64,000 bases of DNA, from NCBI GenBank assembly GCA_963786975.1, contig CAWBBE010000004.1, positions 248,001 through 312,000 on the forward strand, read 5' to 3'. Below, in pieces: positions 8,404 through 17,524 of the stretch (the first letter of the stretch is position 1; the number at the start of each line of letters is the position of its first letter). The notes under the pieces are model-generated. The model was not told the origin of the DNA, ran no database searches, and worked only from the letters and a program-made list of their open reading frames with translations. Origin of the DNA: Palsa-506 sp963786975 (lineage in GTDB: Bacteria; Actinomycetota; Actinomycetes; Streptosporangiales; Streptosporangiaceae). The position numbers and the translations under genes are program-made.

Positions 8404-9602
8404 GTGGTCGGGAGCGTGACGGCGGCGGCGGCGGTCGGGCTGGCGATGCAGCTGGTGCGCACCGACAGCGTGAATCCGGCGCTGGTGCCGGGTGCCGCGG
8501 GCGAGGCCGCGGTCGCCGGGCTGCTCGCGCAGCGGCTCGAGCGTGCCGGGTTCGGCGTGCAGCTGGTGCCTGCCGCGGGCGCGCCCGGCCGGCCGAGCCT
8601 GGTCGCCCGGCATGCGGGCACTGGCGGGGGCCGCTGCCTGCTGCTGAACGGGCATCTGGACACCGTCGGCGTCGCCGGGATGGCCGAGCCGTTCGCCGGC
8701 CGGGTGCTGGGCGGGCGGGTGCGCGGGCGGCTGCTGGGCCGGGGCGCGTGCGACATGAAGGCCGGGGTGGCCGCGATGGTCGCGGCCGCGGAGGCGGCCG
8801 CCGCGGCCGGCACCGCCGGGGACATCGTGCTGGCGCTGGTCGCCGATGAGGAGCATGCCAGCGTCGGCACCGAGACGGTGCTGGAGTTCCTCCGCGGGCG
8901 GCTGCCGGACGCCTGCCTGATCGGCGAGCCCACCTGGCTCGACCTGGCCGTCGCGCACCGGGGGTACGCGGTCGTCCAGGTCACCTTCACCGGGCAGGCG
9001 GCGCACTCGTCGCAGGCCGCACTGGGCGTGAACGCCGTGTCGCACCTGGGGCGGCTGATCTCCGCGGTAGAGGAGCGGGACGCGCAGCTGGCCGCCGGGA
9101 CGGCCCATCCGGTGGCCGGCACGGGATCCATGATGACCACCGTGGCCGGCGGCGGGACGTCGCCGTTCGTGCTGGCGGACACGGCGTTCGCGGTGGTCGA
9201 GCGGCGGACCGTGCCGGGCGAGGCGTCTTCCGCCGCGCTGGCCGAGGTGCAGGCCGTCCTCTCGGCGATGCGGGCCGGCGACCCGTCGGTGCAGGCCGAG
9301 GCGGCGCTGCTGCTGTCGCGGGAGGCGTGGGAGTTCGATCCGGCCCGGCCGGCCGGGGCGGCGCTTTCCGGGCTGCTGACCGAGGCGCTGGGCGCGCGGC
9401 TGGGCCGCCAGCCCGGGCCGGTCGGGGCGCCGTACTGGATGGAATCTGCGCTGTGGCAGGCCGCCGGGGTACCGACGGTGGTGTGCGGGCCGGCGGCGGG
9501 ATGCACGCCGAGGACGAGTGGGTCGACCTGGCCCAGGTTCGCGGCTACGCCGACGCGCTGGTCCGGGCGATTCGCGCGTTCTGCGGCCCGGCCACCCGCT
9601 GA
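8404..9602 (+). CDS. M20-family metallopeptidase (ArgE/DapE/acetylornithine deacetylase-like), frameshifted near the 3' end
   Basis: From GTG 8404. Metal-site motifs in order: LLNGHLDTVG near residue 84 (His, Asp), GRGACDMKAGVAAM (bridging Asp), VADEEHASVGT (catalytic Glu pair) and LIGEPTWLDLAVAHRGY. A dimerisation domain follows (GQAAHSSQAALGVNAVSHLG). After PTVVCGP near 9490 the frame runs into nonsense, while the -1 frame continues the protein as GGGMHAEDEWVDLAQVRGYA and ends at 9602. That segment holds the final metal-ligand His, so the annotated frame must shift near 9495-9505. One missing G in a GC run explains it. Amidohydrolase of N-acyl amino acids or peptides; substrate not determinable. 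Confidence 0.8.
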
Positions 9603-9775
9603 CCCGGCGGACGGCCGGCGGCCGCAGCCGCTGGCGGCCGCCGGGGCCTTGCGGCCGGACTCGCAGCGGTTCAGCCGGTGTACTCCCCCGCCTCCGGCTA
9701 ATGCCCATGATGGGCACTATCGAGTCTGCGGCAGCCCGCCGGCCAACGGCTGCCAGGTTACGGGAGGGATCCACG

Positions 9776-10582
9776 ATGCCGACGGTTCACGCGAATGGCA
9801 TTGACATCAACTACGAGGTCCAGGGCGAGGGCGAGCCGCTCGTGCTCATCCCGTACCTCGCGGCCGACCAGGCCTGCTACGCGTTCCAGGTGGCCGAGTA
9901 CGCCAAGCATTTCACCTGCTTCAGCGTGGACCTGCGCGGCGCTGGCCTGTCCGGCAAGCCGGAAGGCACCTACACCACCGAATTGCTCGCCGAGGATGTC
10001 GCCGCGTTCATGCAGGCCGCCGGAACAGGCAGTGCCCATATCTTCGGGCTGTCGCTGGGCGCGGCCACCGGCATGTGGCTGGCGGCCAAGTACCCGGCCC
10101 AGGTGAGGACGCTGTCATTGCACAGCGCCTGGCCGGATACCGACCCCTTCCTGCGGGCGGTGGCGGAAAGCTGGCAGATCATGGCGGAAGGCATGGGCAG
10201 CGTGGCCGAAATGGCCATCAAGGGAATCTTCCCCTGGTGCCTCACCCCCGAGCTGTACGCCGCCCGCCCGGAGTACGTCGATTCCCTCGCTGACTTCGTG
10301 CGCAGCCGCCCGATGCCGCCGGTGGACGCCTTCCTCCGCCAGTCCGGGGCCGTCCTGGCGCACGACGGCAGGGAGGCACTCGGCTCGATCCAGGCGCCGA
10401 CCCTGCTCACCTTCGGCCGTCATGACCTGGTGACCTCGACCCGATTCGCGGGGCCGCTCAGCTCGGCGATCCCGGATACCGATCTCGTCGTCTTCGAGGA
10501 CTGCGCGCATGCGCCGATCTACGAGAACGTCGACGACTTCAACCTGCGGACTCTCGCCTTCCTGCACCGCTATACCGGCTGA
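9776..10582 (+). CDS. alpha/beta hydrolase
   Basis: 268 residues. The start ATG 9776 follows GGGAGGG; a longer upstream frame is the overrun of the M20 gene. The catalytic triad is visible: nucleophile Ser in FGLSLGAATG near residue 92, Asp in GRHDLVTS near 217 and His in EDCAHAPIYEN near 245. The oxyanion region is LVLIPYLAADQ, where the common HG motif is replaced. It resembles 3-oxoadipate enol-lactonase/haloperoxidase-like hydrolases, but the substrate is unknown. It stands alone between the M20 peptidase and an amidohydrolase on the same strand; intergenic gaps of over 170 bases argue against a tight operon. The 228 bases after it hold no gene I can support. Confidence 0.88.
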   Translation: MPTVHANGIDINYEVQGEGEPLVLIPYLAADQACYAFQVAEYAKHFTCFSVDLRGAGLSGKPEGTYTTELLAEDVAAFMQAAGTGSAHIFGLSLGAATGMWLAAKYPAQVRTLSLHSAWPDTDPFLRAVAESWQIMAEGMGSVAEMAIKGIFPWCLTPELYAARPEYVDSLADFVRSRPMPPVDAFLRQSGAVLAHDGREALGSIQAPTLLTFGRHDLVTSTRFAGPLSSAIPDTDLVVFEDCAHAPIYENVDDFNLRTLAFLHRYTG

Positions 10583-10810
10583 CGCCGGGCCAGGCGGCGC
10601 GCCGGAAGCGCTGCATCGCTCCGCTGGATCACCAGCGCCGGCAGGCCCGGGCCTGCCGGGCATTACACCCTCTCTGACTCGTGGCCGGCCGCGCAGATTG
10701 CATCGGGCCGGAGAATTCTTCATAGCGAACATCCAGCATCGGCCGGCGGCTAACCGGCGGGTTGCCGGGTGGCACCCGGCCCGCGGCTGCCCCGCGGCTA
10801 CGATGAGCCG

Positions 10811-11665
10811 GTGCCGCCTCGCGCCATTGACTTCCACGTGCACCTGCCGACCCCGGACTGGCTGGACGGCAGCATGGGCGGCTATCTCGAGGCGGCCGAG
10901 GCGTATTTCCGGTCACCGGCCCAACGGCAGTCGCTGGATGAGCTGGCCGCCAGGTACCGGCAGCTCGGGGTACAGGCGGTCCTGCTGGCCTGGGACGCCG
11001 AGACGGCGACGGGACGGCCGCGGGTGCCGAACGAGACCGTGGCCGCCGCCTGCCGCGCTCATCCGGACGCCTTCACCGGCCTGGGCTCGGTTGACCCGCA
11101 CAAGGGCGGGGCCGCCGTCGCCGAGGTGGCCAGCATCGCCGCCCTCGGGCTGCGGGGGGTGAAGTTCCACCCGTCGCTGCAGGCGTTCTCGCCCGATGAT
11201 CCCGCCTACTGGCCGGTCTTCGCCGCATGCGAGCAGCATGGCCTGCTGGCTTTGTTCCACACCGGGACCAGCGGGATCGGTGCCCGCCAGCCCGGCGGCC
11301 AGGGCATCCGGATCGACTACGCCCACCCGCTCAAGCTCGATCCGGTGGCCGCGGCGTTTCCCGGCCTGACCGTAGTGGCAGCGCATTTCGGCTGGCCCTG
11401 GCATGCGGATCTGGCCGCCGTCGCGCTGCACAAGACCAACGTGTACATCGATATCTCCGGCTGGTCACCGCGGCGGATCCCGGCGGAAGTGATCAGCGAA
11501 CTGCGCGGCCGGCTGGCCGGGCAGTTCCTGTGGGGCAGCGACTACCCGTTCTTCACGCCGGAACGCTGCCTCGACGAGCTTGACGGCCTCGGCCTGCCGG
11601 CCGGCGTGCTGAACCAGGTGCTGCACGATAACGCCGCCCGGATCCTCGGCCGCACCGGCCGATAG
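10811..11665 (+). CDS. amidohydrolase_2 family metal-dependent hydrolase
   Basis: 284 residues from GTG 10811. The TIM-barrel amidohydrolase signature is present: AIDFHVHLPTPDWL (metal His pair) at residues 5-18, LRGVKFHPSLQAF, LFHTGTSG, VVAAHFGWPWHADL, and WGSDYPFFTPER with the metal Asp near residue 243. This is the decarboxylase/lactonase type (ACMSD or LigI-like, COG2159), with HxH, His, His and Asp ligands. No clear Shine-Dalgarno precedes the GTG, so a leaderless transcript or weak initiation is possible. Substrate unknown. It may serve an aromatic or lactone degradation step, but no pathway genes sit next to it. Confidence 0.85.
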   Translation: MPPRAIDFHVHLPTPDWLDGSMGGYLEAAEAYFRSPAQRQSLDELAARYRQLGVQAVLLAWDAETATGRPRVPNETVAAACRAHPDAFTGLGSVDPHKGGAAVAEVASIAALGLRGVKFHPSLQAFSPDDPAYWPVFAACEQHGLLALFHTGTSGIGARQPGGQGIRIDYAHPLKLDPVAAAFPGLTVVAAHFGWPWHADLAAVALHKTNVYIDISGWSPRRIPAEVISELRGRLAGQFLWGSDYPFFTPERCLDELDGLGLPAGVLNQVLHDNAARILGRTGR

Positions 11666-11705
11666 GGCGGTATGCGGCATTTCGACGGGCTGTAGTCTCA
11701 CTTTC

Positions 11706-14460
11706 ATGCTGGTCGGCCGGAAAGCGGAACTGGACCGCCTGGACGGCCTGCTGGCGCGGTTAGGCCGGGGGCTCGGCTTCGCGCTGGTGCTGACCGGGGA
11801 CGTCGGAGCCGGCAAGTCCGCGCTGCTGGACGAGCTGCCCGGGCGCCCGGGCGCCGGACAGGTGCTGCGTGCCTACGGGACGCAGTCCGAGTCGGAGGTG
11901 GCGTTCTCCGGCCTGTCCGAGCTGGCGCAGCCGCTGCTGGCCGGCCTGGTCGCGCTGCCGGCCCGGCAGCGCGACACGCTGCGCTCCGTGCTGGCGCTCG
12001 CCGATGCCGCATCCGAGGTCGCCGCGCCCGACACCCTGGCCATGTTCGTCGCGGTGACCTCGCTGCTGGCGTCCGGCGTCGAGTCGAGGCCCCGGCTGTA
12101 CCTGATCGACGACGCGCAGTGGCTGGATGCGGCGTCCGCCGGCGCGCTGCTGTTCGCCGCCCGGCGGCTAGCCGAGCGGCCGGCCGGCTTCGTCTTCGCC
12201 GTTCGCGCGGGCGCGGCGAGCGCATTCGACGCGAGCTGGCTGCCCACCCTGGAGATCCCGCCGCTGGGCGAGGCCGACGCCCGGGCCCTGGTGGGGGAAC
12301 TCGCGCCGGATCTGGGCGTCACTGCCCGCGGCCGCGTCGTCGCGGCTGCCGAGGGCAACCCGCTGGCGCTGACCGAATTCGCCCGGATGGCCGGCGCGCC
12401 ATGGGGCGGGGAGCGGCTCTGGTCGCCCGGGCCGCTGCGGGTGAGCGAACGGCTGGAGCGGGCGCTCGGCGCGGAAGCCGCCGCGCTGCCGCCCGCGGCC
12501 AGGCAGGCGCTGGTGGTGCTGGCCACGGCCGGGACCGCCAGGCTGGAGATCGCCAGCGCGGCGGTTGCCGCGGTGACCGGAACCGCGGCCTCGCTGGATC
12601 CGGCGGTTGACAGCGGGCTGGCGGTGATCCGCGGTGACCTCGTGGTGTTCCGGCACCCGCTGGTGCGCTCCGCGGTGTACCAGTCGGCGCCGGCCGCCAG
12701 CGTGCGGGCGGCGCACGCGGCGCTGGCCGCCGCGCTGGACGGAACCGAGCCTGAGCGCGCCGCCTGGCACCGCGCGCTGGCCGCCCCGGCGCCGGACGAG
12801 CAGGTCGCGGCCGGCCTGGAGCGCACGGCGGCGCTGGCCCGCCGCCGCGGCGGGCACGTCGCCGAAGCCCGGGCGCTGGCACGCGCCGCGCGGCTGAGCC
12901 CGGATGCCGGAACCGGGACGGCGCGGCTGCTGGCGGCGGGCACCGCGGCGCTGCTGGCGGGCGAGGCAGCCTGGGCTCGCTCGCTGCTCGACGAGGTGAC
13001 GGCACGCACCGATGACCCGTGCGTGCTCGCCGACGCCGAGCACGAGCTCGCCCAGCTGGCATTCTGGCGGGAGGGCCGCCGGTCGCCGGGCCTGCAGGCG
13101 GCGGCCCGGCGGGTAGCGCCGGTCGACCCGGGCCGGGCGGCCCGGCTGTACTCGCTGGAGCTGCCGGGCCTGATCACCGACTACCGGGTATCGGCCGCGC
13201 TGCCGGTAGCCGAGCGGGCCTGGGAACTCGTCGGGCACGGCGTCGAGCCGTTCGAGGTGTCGTTCCGGGTCGCGCACGTGCTGGTGATGGCGGGGCACAC
13301 GACCGCCGCGGCGGAGCTGGCCGACCGGGCCGCCGTCGCGGTCAGCGCGGCCGGGAACACCACCGCGATGATCATGCTCAGCCAGCCGCTGTGGTGGCTG
13401 GAGCGCTACGAGACCGCCCGTGACCTGCTGGACGGCGCGACCGCCGAGCTCCGGGCGAGCGGCGGGCTGTGGATGCTGGTGCACGCGCTGGTGGCCCGGG
13501 CGGAGCTGGAACGGCGGGTGGGCCGGCTCGACGGTCGCCTACTCGCCGGCGGCCGAGGCGCTGGCCCTGGCCGAGCAGCTCGGGGACCTGATGCAGCAGA
13601 CCGAGGCGCTGTACGAACTGGCCGCCGCCGAGGCCGCGCTGGGCCGCGAGGCCGAGGCGCGCGAGCATGCCGAGCAAGCCCTCCGGCTGGTCGCCGACCG
13701 CGCCTTCGGGATTGCCGAGATCCGGGTGGCCACGGCCGCGGCGCTGGGCGGCGCGGCGCTCGCCGCGGACCGGCCGGCCGAGGCCGTGCAGCGGCTGGCG
13801 CCGGCGGTGCAGCTGGTGCTGGCCGGCGGCGTCGCCGACCCGGCGCTGATCCCGTGCATCTCCGACCTGATCGAGGCCTATGCCGCGTGCGGCCAGGGCG
13901 AGGCCGCGGCGCCGCTGGCCGACTGGCTGGCGGCGGGCGCCGAGCGCTGCGGGCGGCGGTGGGCCAGGCTGGCCGCGGTCCGGTGCCGGGTCCTGCTCGG
14001 CACCGCGGACCTGGGTGAGCTGCGGGACGCGCTCGGCGACGATGACGGCGCGGCCCGGCTGGAGTCGGCCCGCAGCTGGCTGGTACTCGGCACCGGCCTG
14101 CGCCGCGGCGGCCAGCGCAAGGAGGCCAGGGTCGCGCTGCGCCGCGCCAGCGACATCTTCGAGTACGCGGGCGCGGGCAGATGGTCCGCACGCGCCGCGG
14201 CCGAGTTGCGCGCCTGCGGCGAGAAGGCACCGGTCTCGGCCGGGGCGCCGGTTACCAGGCTGACGCCGCGGGAAACGCGGGTCGCGATGCTGGTCGCCCG
14301 CGGCGCGCGCAGCCGCGACGTCGCGAACGCGCTGTTCCTGAGCGAGCGGACGGTGGAGAGCCACCTGGCCGCCGTGTACCGCAAGCTCGGCATCCGCTCG
14401 CGGACCGAGCTGGCCGTGCAGCTCGCCGCCCCGGCCGGCCTCGGCGGCAAAGTTCAGTAA
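11706..14460 (+). CDS. LAL-type LuxR transcriptional regulator with AAA ATPase domain, frameshifted near 13535
   Basis: About 917 residues when corrected. The N-terminal STAND/AAA domain has Walker A TGDVGAGKSALL near residue 33 and Walker B LYLIDDAQWLD near 132. A long helical repeat region follows, ending in a LuxR helix-turn-helix with LTPRETRVAMLVARGARSRD and RTVESHLAAVYRKLGIRS. The first frame is sound to about 13530 (VARAELERRVGRLDG); from about 13540 the +1 frame carries VAYSPAAEALALAEQLGDL and runs to the true stop at 14460. Removing one G (GACGGTC to GACGTC) joins them. Taken literally, the product would lack its DNA-binding domain. It sits just upstream of two secreted-protein genes that it might control. 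Confidence 0.85.
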
Positions 14461-14595
14461 TTCCCCGGAGGCGGGCGCCGCGCCGGCGGCCTACCTTCTC
14501 GGGTATCGCGCATCCGCGATACGGGGAGGAGGGCAGCGCCGGCGCCCGCGGTGCGGTGTGCCCGGCGCATGTGCTCCAGTCAGTCAGGAGGACCC

Positions 14596-15165
14596 ATGCA
14601 ATTCAGCCCACCACGCACCAGGTCACTGGCGACGCTGATCACCGGCGCGGCGCTGGCGGCGGCGATGACCGGCGGGGCCGGCCTGGCCGCGGCGAGCGCC
14701 CGGCCGGCCGCCCATCACACGCCGCGGCTGGCCGCCGCCGCGGCCCCCGCGGCGGTCCGCGCCGCGACTTCCGGGACCGAGCACTTCCAGCTCATGACCA
14801 CGTCGCCAACGTCGCCGAACAGCACGATCATCGCATCCGGGGTGTTCACGGCCGGCGGCGTGGACCATGCGGGCAACAAGACCGACAAGGTCACGTTCCC
14901 CAACGGCACGTTCAGGATCCGTCACTCCAAGGGGCACGGCAAGCAGTCCGTCAACCCCAGGACCTGCCTGCTGACGGTCAGGCTGCACGGCACGTACAAG
15001 CTGAAGGACGGCACCGGCGCGTACGCCGGAATCCGCGGCCACGGCCGGTACCGGCTGAGCATCCTGGCCATCGGTGCCCGCACCGCGAGCGGCAAGTGCT
15101 CGCAGCGCAAGCCGCCGGTCTCCTGGGAGCAGATCATCAAGGCGCACGGCCCGGTGCATCTGTAA
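14596..15165 (+). CDS. secreted protein, possibly a dirigent/allene-oxide-cyclase-like barrel
   Basis: 189 residues. ATG 14596 follows AGGAGGAC. A signal peptide covers about residues 1-36 (hydrophobic LATLITGAALAAAMTGGAGL, Ala-X-Ala cleavage region). The mature part, from about residue 58, is rich in beta-strand patterns: TEHFQLMTTS, IIASGVFTAGGVDH, DKVTFPNGTFRIRH and LKDGTGAYAGIRGHGRYRL. The GTGxYxGxxGxG stretch recalls barrels of the dirigent/allene oxide cyclase type, but this is a resemblance, not an assignment. Two Cys (TCLL and KCSQ) could form a disulfide. It sits 135 bases downstream of the LAL regulator on the same strand. Function unknown. Confidence 0.75.
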   Translation: MQFSPPRTRSLATLITGAALAAAMTGGAGLAAASARPAAHHTPRLAAAAAPAAVRAATSGTEHFQLMTTSPTSPNSTIIASGVFTAGGVDHAGNKTDKVTFPNGTFRIRHSKGHGKQSVNPRTCLLTVRLHGTYKLKDGTGAYAGIRGHGRYRLSILAIGARTASGKCSQRKPPVSWEQIIKAHGPVHL

Positions 15166-15218
15166 CACGGCACCCGCTTAGCACGATCCGCAAGTTACTG
15201 GTCAGATCCCGTAATCGG

Positions 15219-15244
15219 CTCGGGCCGGCCTGGGCCGGCCCGAG
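15219..15244 (+). promoter_or_regulatory. hairpin abutting the ribosome binding site of the next gene
   Basis: Perfect 12-base arms (CTCGGGCCGGCC at 15219-15230 and its complement at 15233-15244) end exactly where the Shine-Dalgarno GGAGGGG of the 15261 gene begins. The two-base centre means the inner pairs must open to form a loop. Such a structure could end transcription from the preceding gene or limit ribosome access. No U-run follows, so translation control is as likely as termination. Confidence 0.4.
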
Positions 15245-15260
15245 GAGGGGGAACATCATC

Positions 15261-16130
15261 ATGCATCACAAGCGTTACCTCGCCACCGCGAGCATCGCGG
15301 TCCTGGCCGGGACCGTCGCGGTGTCGACCGTCGCAGCCAGCGCGTCCACTGCCCGGCCGTACCAGGCCAGGGCGGCCACCGCGGCGGCCGCGCACGCGGC
15401 GCTGCCGAAGATCACGGTGGCGATGAACGGGAAGAAGATCACGGTCGGCGGCGCGCTGCAGTCCGGCGGGGTGCAGATCGTGTCGACCGTCACGCATGAG
15501 CGGCAGGGCTCGCCGATCTTCGTCCGGCTCGATCCCGGGGTGAGCTTCCAGCAGTTCCTGAAGGTGCTGCCGAAGGCCGCCGCCGATCCCAACAACCTGG
15601 ACGGCACCGGGTCGATCGTCACCGACACCGACGTCAGCCGGGGCACCACCAGCCGGATCCAGGCCAGCCTGAAAGCCGGGAACTACGTCGCGCTGGACGT
15701 GTCCGGCAACGGCCGCCCGCCGCTGGCCCCGTTCACCATCGCCCGGGCCGCGCACCCGGCGGCGCTGCCCCGCCCGGCCGCGACCATCGCCGCGATCGAG
15801 TTCGGCTTCCGCGGCCCGCGCACCTTGCACCGCGGTGACCTGGTCCGGTTCGCCAACCACGGCTTCCTGGTGCACATGATCGTCTTCGCCACCGCCCGGA
15901 ACCACCGGCAGGCCCGCAAGGTCGCCCGGCTGCTGAAGGCCGGCAAGCAGGGCAAGGCCCAGCGGCACGCCACCGGGTTCGGCACCTTCGCCGGGCCCCT
16001 CTCGCACGGCGCCTACCAGCAGCTGACCGTCCGGCACCGCGGCTGGTACGTGCTGGCCTGCTTCATGCAAACCCAGGACGGCCGCGACCACACCCGGCTC
16101 GGCATGGAACGCGTCATCCACGTCAGGTAG
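15261..16130 (+). CDS. secreted protein with a cupredoxin-like C-terminal region
   Basis: 289 residues. ATG 15261 is seven bases after GGAGGGG. The signal peptide is about residues 1-31 (YLATASIAVLAGTVAVSTVA). Residues 45-160 are a beta-rich region of unknown family. The last third shows IAAIEFGFRGPRTLHRGDLV, then RFANHGFLVHMIVFA and RGWYVLACFMQTQDGRDHTR followed by LGMERVIHV. The order His, Cys, His, Met resembles type 1 copper ligands of blue-copper proteins, so extracellular copper binding or electron transfer is possible. The spacing is not canonical and I give only moderate weight to it. A strong terminator follows at 16149. Confidence 0.7.
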   Translation: MHHKRYLATASIAVLAGTVAVSTVAASASTARPYQARAATAAAAHAALPKITVAMNGKKITVGGALQSGGVQIVSTVTHERQGSPIFVRLDPGVSFQQFLKVLPKAAADPNNLDGTGSIVTDTDVSRGTTSRIQASLKAGNYVALDVSGNGRPPLAPFTIARAAHPAALPRPAATIAAIEFGFRGPRTLHRGDLVRFANHGFLVHMIVFATARNHRQARKVARLLKAGKQGKAQRHATGFGTFAGPLSHGAYQQLTVRHRGWYVLACFMQTQDGRDHTRLGMERVIHVR

Positions 16131-16148
16131 ATCAAAGAACATCCGGAA

Positions 16149-16182
16149 CGGACGGCCCGTGGCCACCGCCACGGGCCGTCCG
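16149..16182. terminator. bidirectional terminator hairpin
   Basis: Perfect 15-bp stem (16149-16163 with 16168-16182) around a CACC loop, lying between the convergent genes ending at 16130 and 16237. No U-tract flanks it, as is common for terminators in high-GC actinobacteria. Position and perfection support a shared terminator. Confidence 0.75.
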
Positions 16183-16236
16183 CGACCGCGGCCGCCGATA
16201 CCGGACAGGCGCCGCAGCCCGCCGCGATCACGCCGC

Positions 16237-16830
16237 CTAGCCGACCGCCGCCCGGCGGGCTCGGTAGGCGGCCACGTGCAGCCGGTTCCCGCAGGTGCGG
16301 CTGTCGCAGTAGCGGCGGGATGAGTTGCGGGACAGGTCGAGGAAGATGTCCCGGCAGGCCGGTGACGCGCAGCTGCGCAGCCGGCCGCTCTGGCCGGCCA
16401 CCACGAGCCCGGCCAGGCCCATCGCGATGTGCGCGGCTATCCGGTCGGCCATCAGGGCGTCTGGCCGCGATGCGTGAATGTGCGGCCCGCGGCCGTCGTG
16501 CGCCACGATCTGCGGGATCGCCCCGGTCTTCGCGAGCAGCGCGTTGATCATCTCGACGGCGGCCGGATGGCGGCCCGCCTCGCAGGCCTCGGCAATGACG
16601 TCCAGCCTGGCGCGGTGCTCGCGCAGCCGCGGCACGTCCGCCGCCTCGGCCGCCCGTCCGTGGAACGCGTAGCGGCGGCCGAATGACTCCACGTCCGGCA
16701 GGGTCAGCTCGTCGGCGGCGCCCGACCGGCCGGTATTGACCAGCTCCACGCAGGCCGCCAGCGCTTCGAGCTGGTCAGCATCAAAAGCGCTTTGACTCCT
16801 GTCGGGCCGCTCTCGTAGGGTTGACGGCAT
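16237..16830 (-). CDS. CGNR zinc-finger (ABATE) transcriptional regulator
   Basis: 197 residues from ATG 16830. The ABATE-type N-terminal domain starts at ALAACVELVNTGRSG (about residues 21-35). The C-terminal CGNR finger is complete: LRSCASPACRDIFLDLSRN then RRYCDSRTCGNRLHVAAYRA. CGNR proteins are regulators often found beside transporter genes. The gene is divergent from the EamA transporter at 16829, and the two start codons overlap by two bases, an extreme arrangement that leaves no untranslated leader for either. No Shine-Dalgarno is seen for this start, so it may be leaderless. It probably regulates the transporter. A damaged relative lies at 43558. Confidence 0.88.
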   Translation of the reverse strand: MPSTLRERPDRSQSAFDADQLEALAACVELVNTGRSGAADELTLPDVESFGRRYAFHGRAAEAADVPRLREHRARLDVIAEACEAGRHPAAVEMINALLAKTGAIPQIVAHDGRGPHIHASRPDALMADRIAAHIAMGLAGLVVAGQSGRLRSCASPACRDIFLDLSRNSSRRYCDSRTCGNRLHVAAYRARRAAVG

Positions 16831-17398
16831 GTCAGTACCGTACGCCAGGACGGTCATTACCGGCAACGAGGCGCGGGCGGCCGGCGGCCCGCGGCCGCCG
16901 AACGGTGACCTGGAGCCTGCGGGCCGGGCCGGCCGCCCGGCCGCCGCCGGGCGCCGGCCGGTACTGCTGGCCGGCCTCGGCGCGGCGTGCATCTCCGCCT
17001 CCGCGATCCTGGTCAAGCTGGCCGACACCGGCTCCGTCACCGTGGTCTTCTACCGGTGCTTCCTCGCGCTGCCGGTGCTGGCCGCGCTGGCCGTGGCGGA
17101 ACGGCGGCGGCGCGGTCCCCGGCGGCTGGCTGCGCACCTCGGGGCGGTCCTGGCCGGGGTCTTTCTCACCGTCGATCTCGTGTTGTGGAATCACGTCATC
17201 GCCGACGTCGGGGCGGGCGTCGCCACCGTGCTCGCGGTGTCCTCGCTGCTGCTGCTGCTGCAGCCGGCCGCCGCGATGCTGCTCGCCGCCGCCGTGCTCG
17301 GCGAGCGGCCCAGCGTGCTGCAGCTGGCCGGCGCGGCCTGCGTCTGCTGCGGTGTGCTCGGCGCGAGCCTGGCCGCTACCGCGCAACCGCGAGCCTGA
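16829..17398 (+). CDS. EamA/DMT-family transporter, half length by apparent internal deletion
   Basis: 189 residues where the family normally has about 290-300 and ten membrane helices. An N-terminal cytoplasmic tail (1-45) is followed by first-repeat features: LGAACISASAILVKLADTGS, VVFYRCFLALPVLAALAV and GVFLTVDLVLWNHVIADVGA. After GVATVLAV the sequence passes straight into what is normally the end of the second repeat: SSLLLLLQPAAAMLLAAAVL, LGERPSVLQLAGAACVCCGV. The frame is preserved, giving about five helices. Homologous repeats within EamA genes could promote such a deletion. Whether the product works, perhaps as a dimer like SMR proteins, is open. Metabolite export is the family role. 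Confidence 0.75.
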   Translation: MSVPYARTVITGNEARAAGGPRPPNGDLEPAGRAGRPAAAGRRPVLLAGLGAACISASAILVKLADTGSVTVVFYRCFLALPVLAALAVAERRRRGPRRLAAHLGAVLAGVFLTVDLVLWNHVIADVGAGVATVLAVSSLLLLLQPAAAMLLAAAVLGERPSVLQLAGAACVCCGVLGASLAATAQPRA

Positions 17399-17453
17399 CC
17401 GGCGGCACCGGCCTGGGCAGGATCACCCCTTCCCGGGCAGGCGGCACTGTTGA

Positions 17454-17497
17454 TAGATATCTAACCGTTTGACATCTTACGATTAGCTGCCTAACGT
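17454..17497 (+). promoter_or_regulatory. promoter with two overlapping operator-like palindromes before the SDR gene
   Basis: A consensus -35 TTGACA (17469-17474) and a fair -10 TAACGT (17492-17497) are 17 bases apart, about 28 bases before the SDR start. The palindrome TAGATATCTA (17454-17463) lies just upstream, and TTAG-N4-CTAA (17483-17494) lies across the spacer and -10. This is a typical layout for repression by a MarR- or TetR-type regulator. No regulator gene is adjacent, so the binding protein is unknown. Confidence 0.55.
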
Positions 17498-17524
17498 CGT
17501 CGTAGCGGCGAGAGGAGAGCGGCC

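Noticed and set aside
8311..9774. Two long minus-strand frames opposite the M20 peptidase
   Set aside because: Low-complexity Arg/Ala/Pro sequence typical of antisense frames in high-GC genes; the plus strand has the metal motifs.
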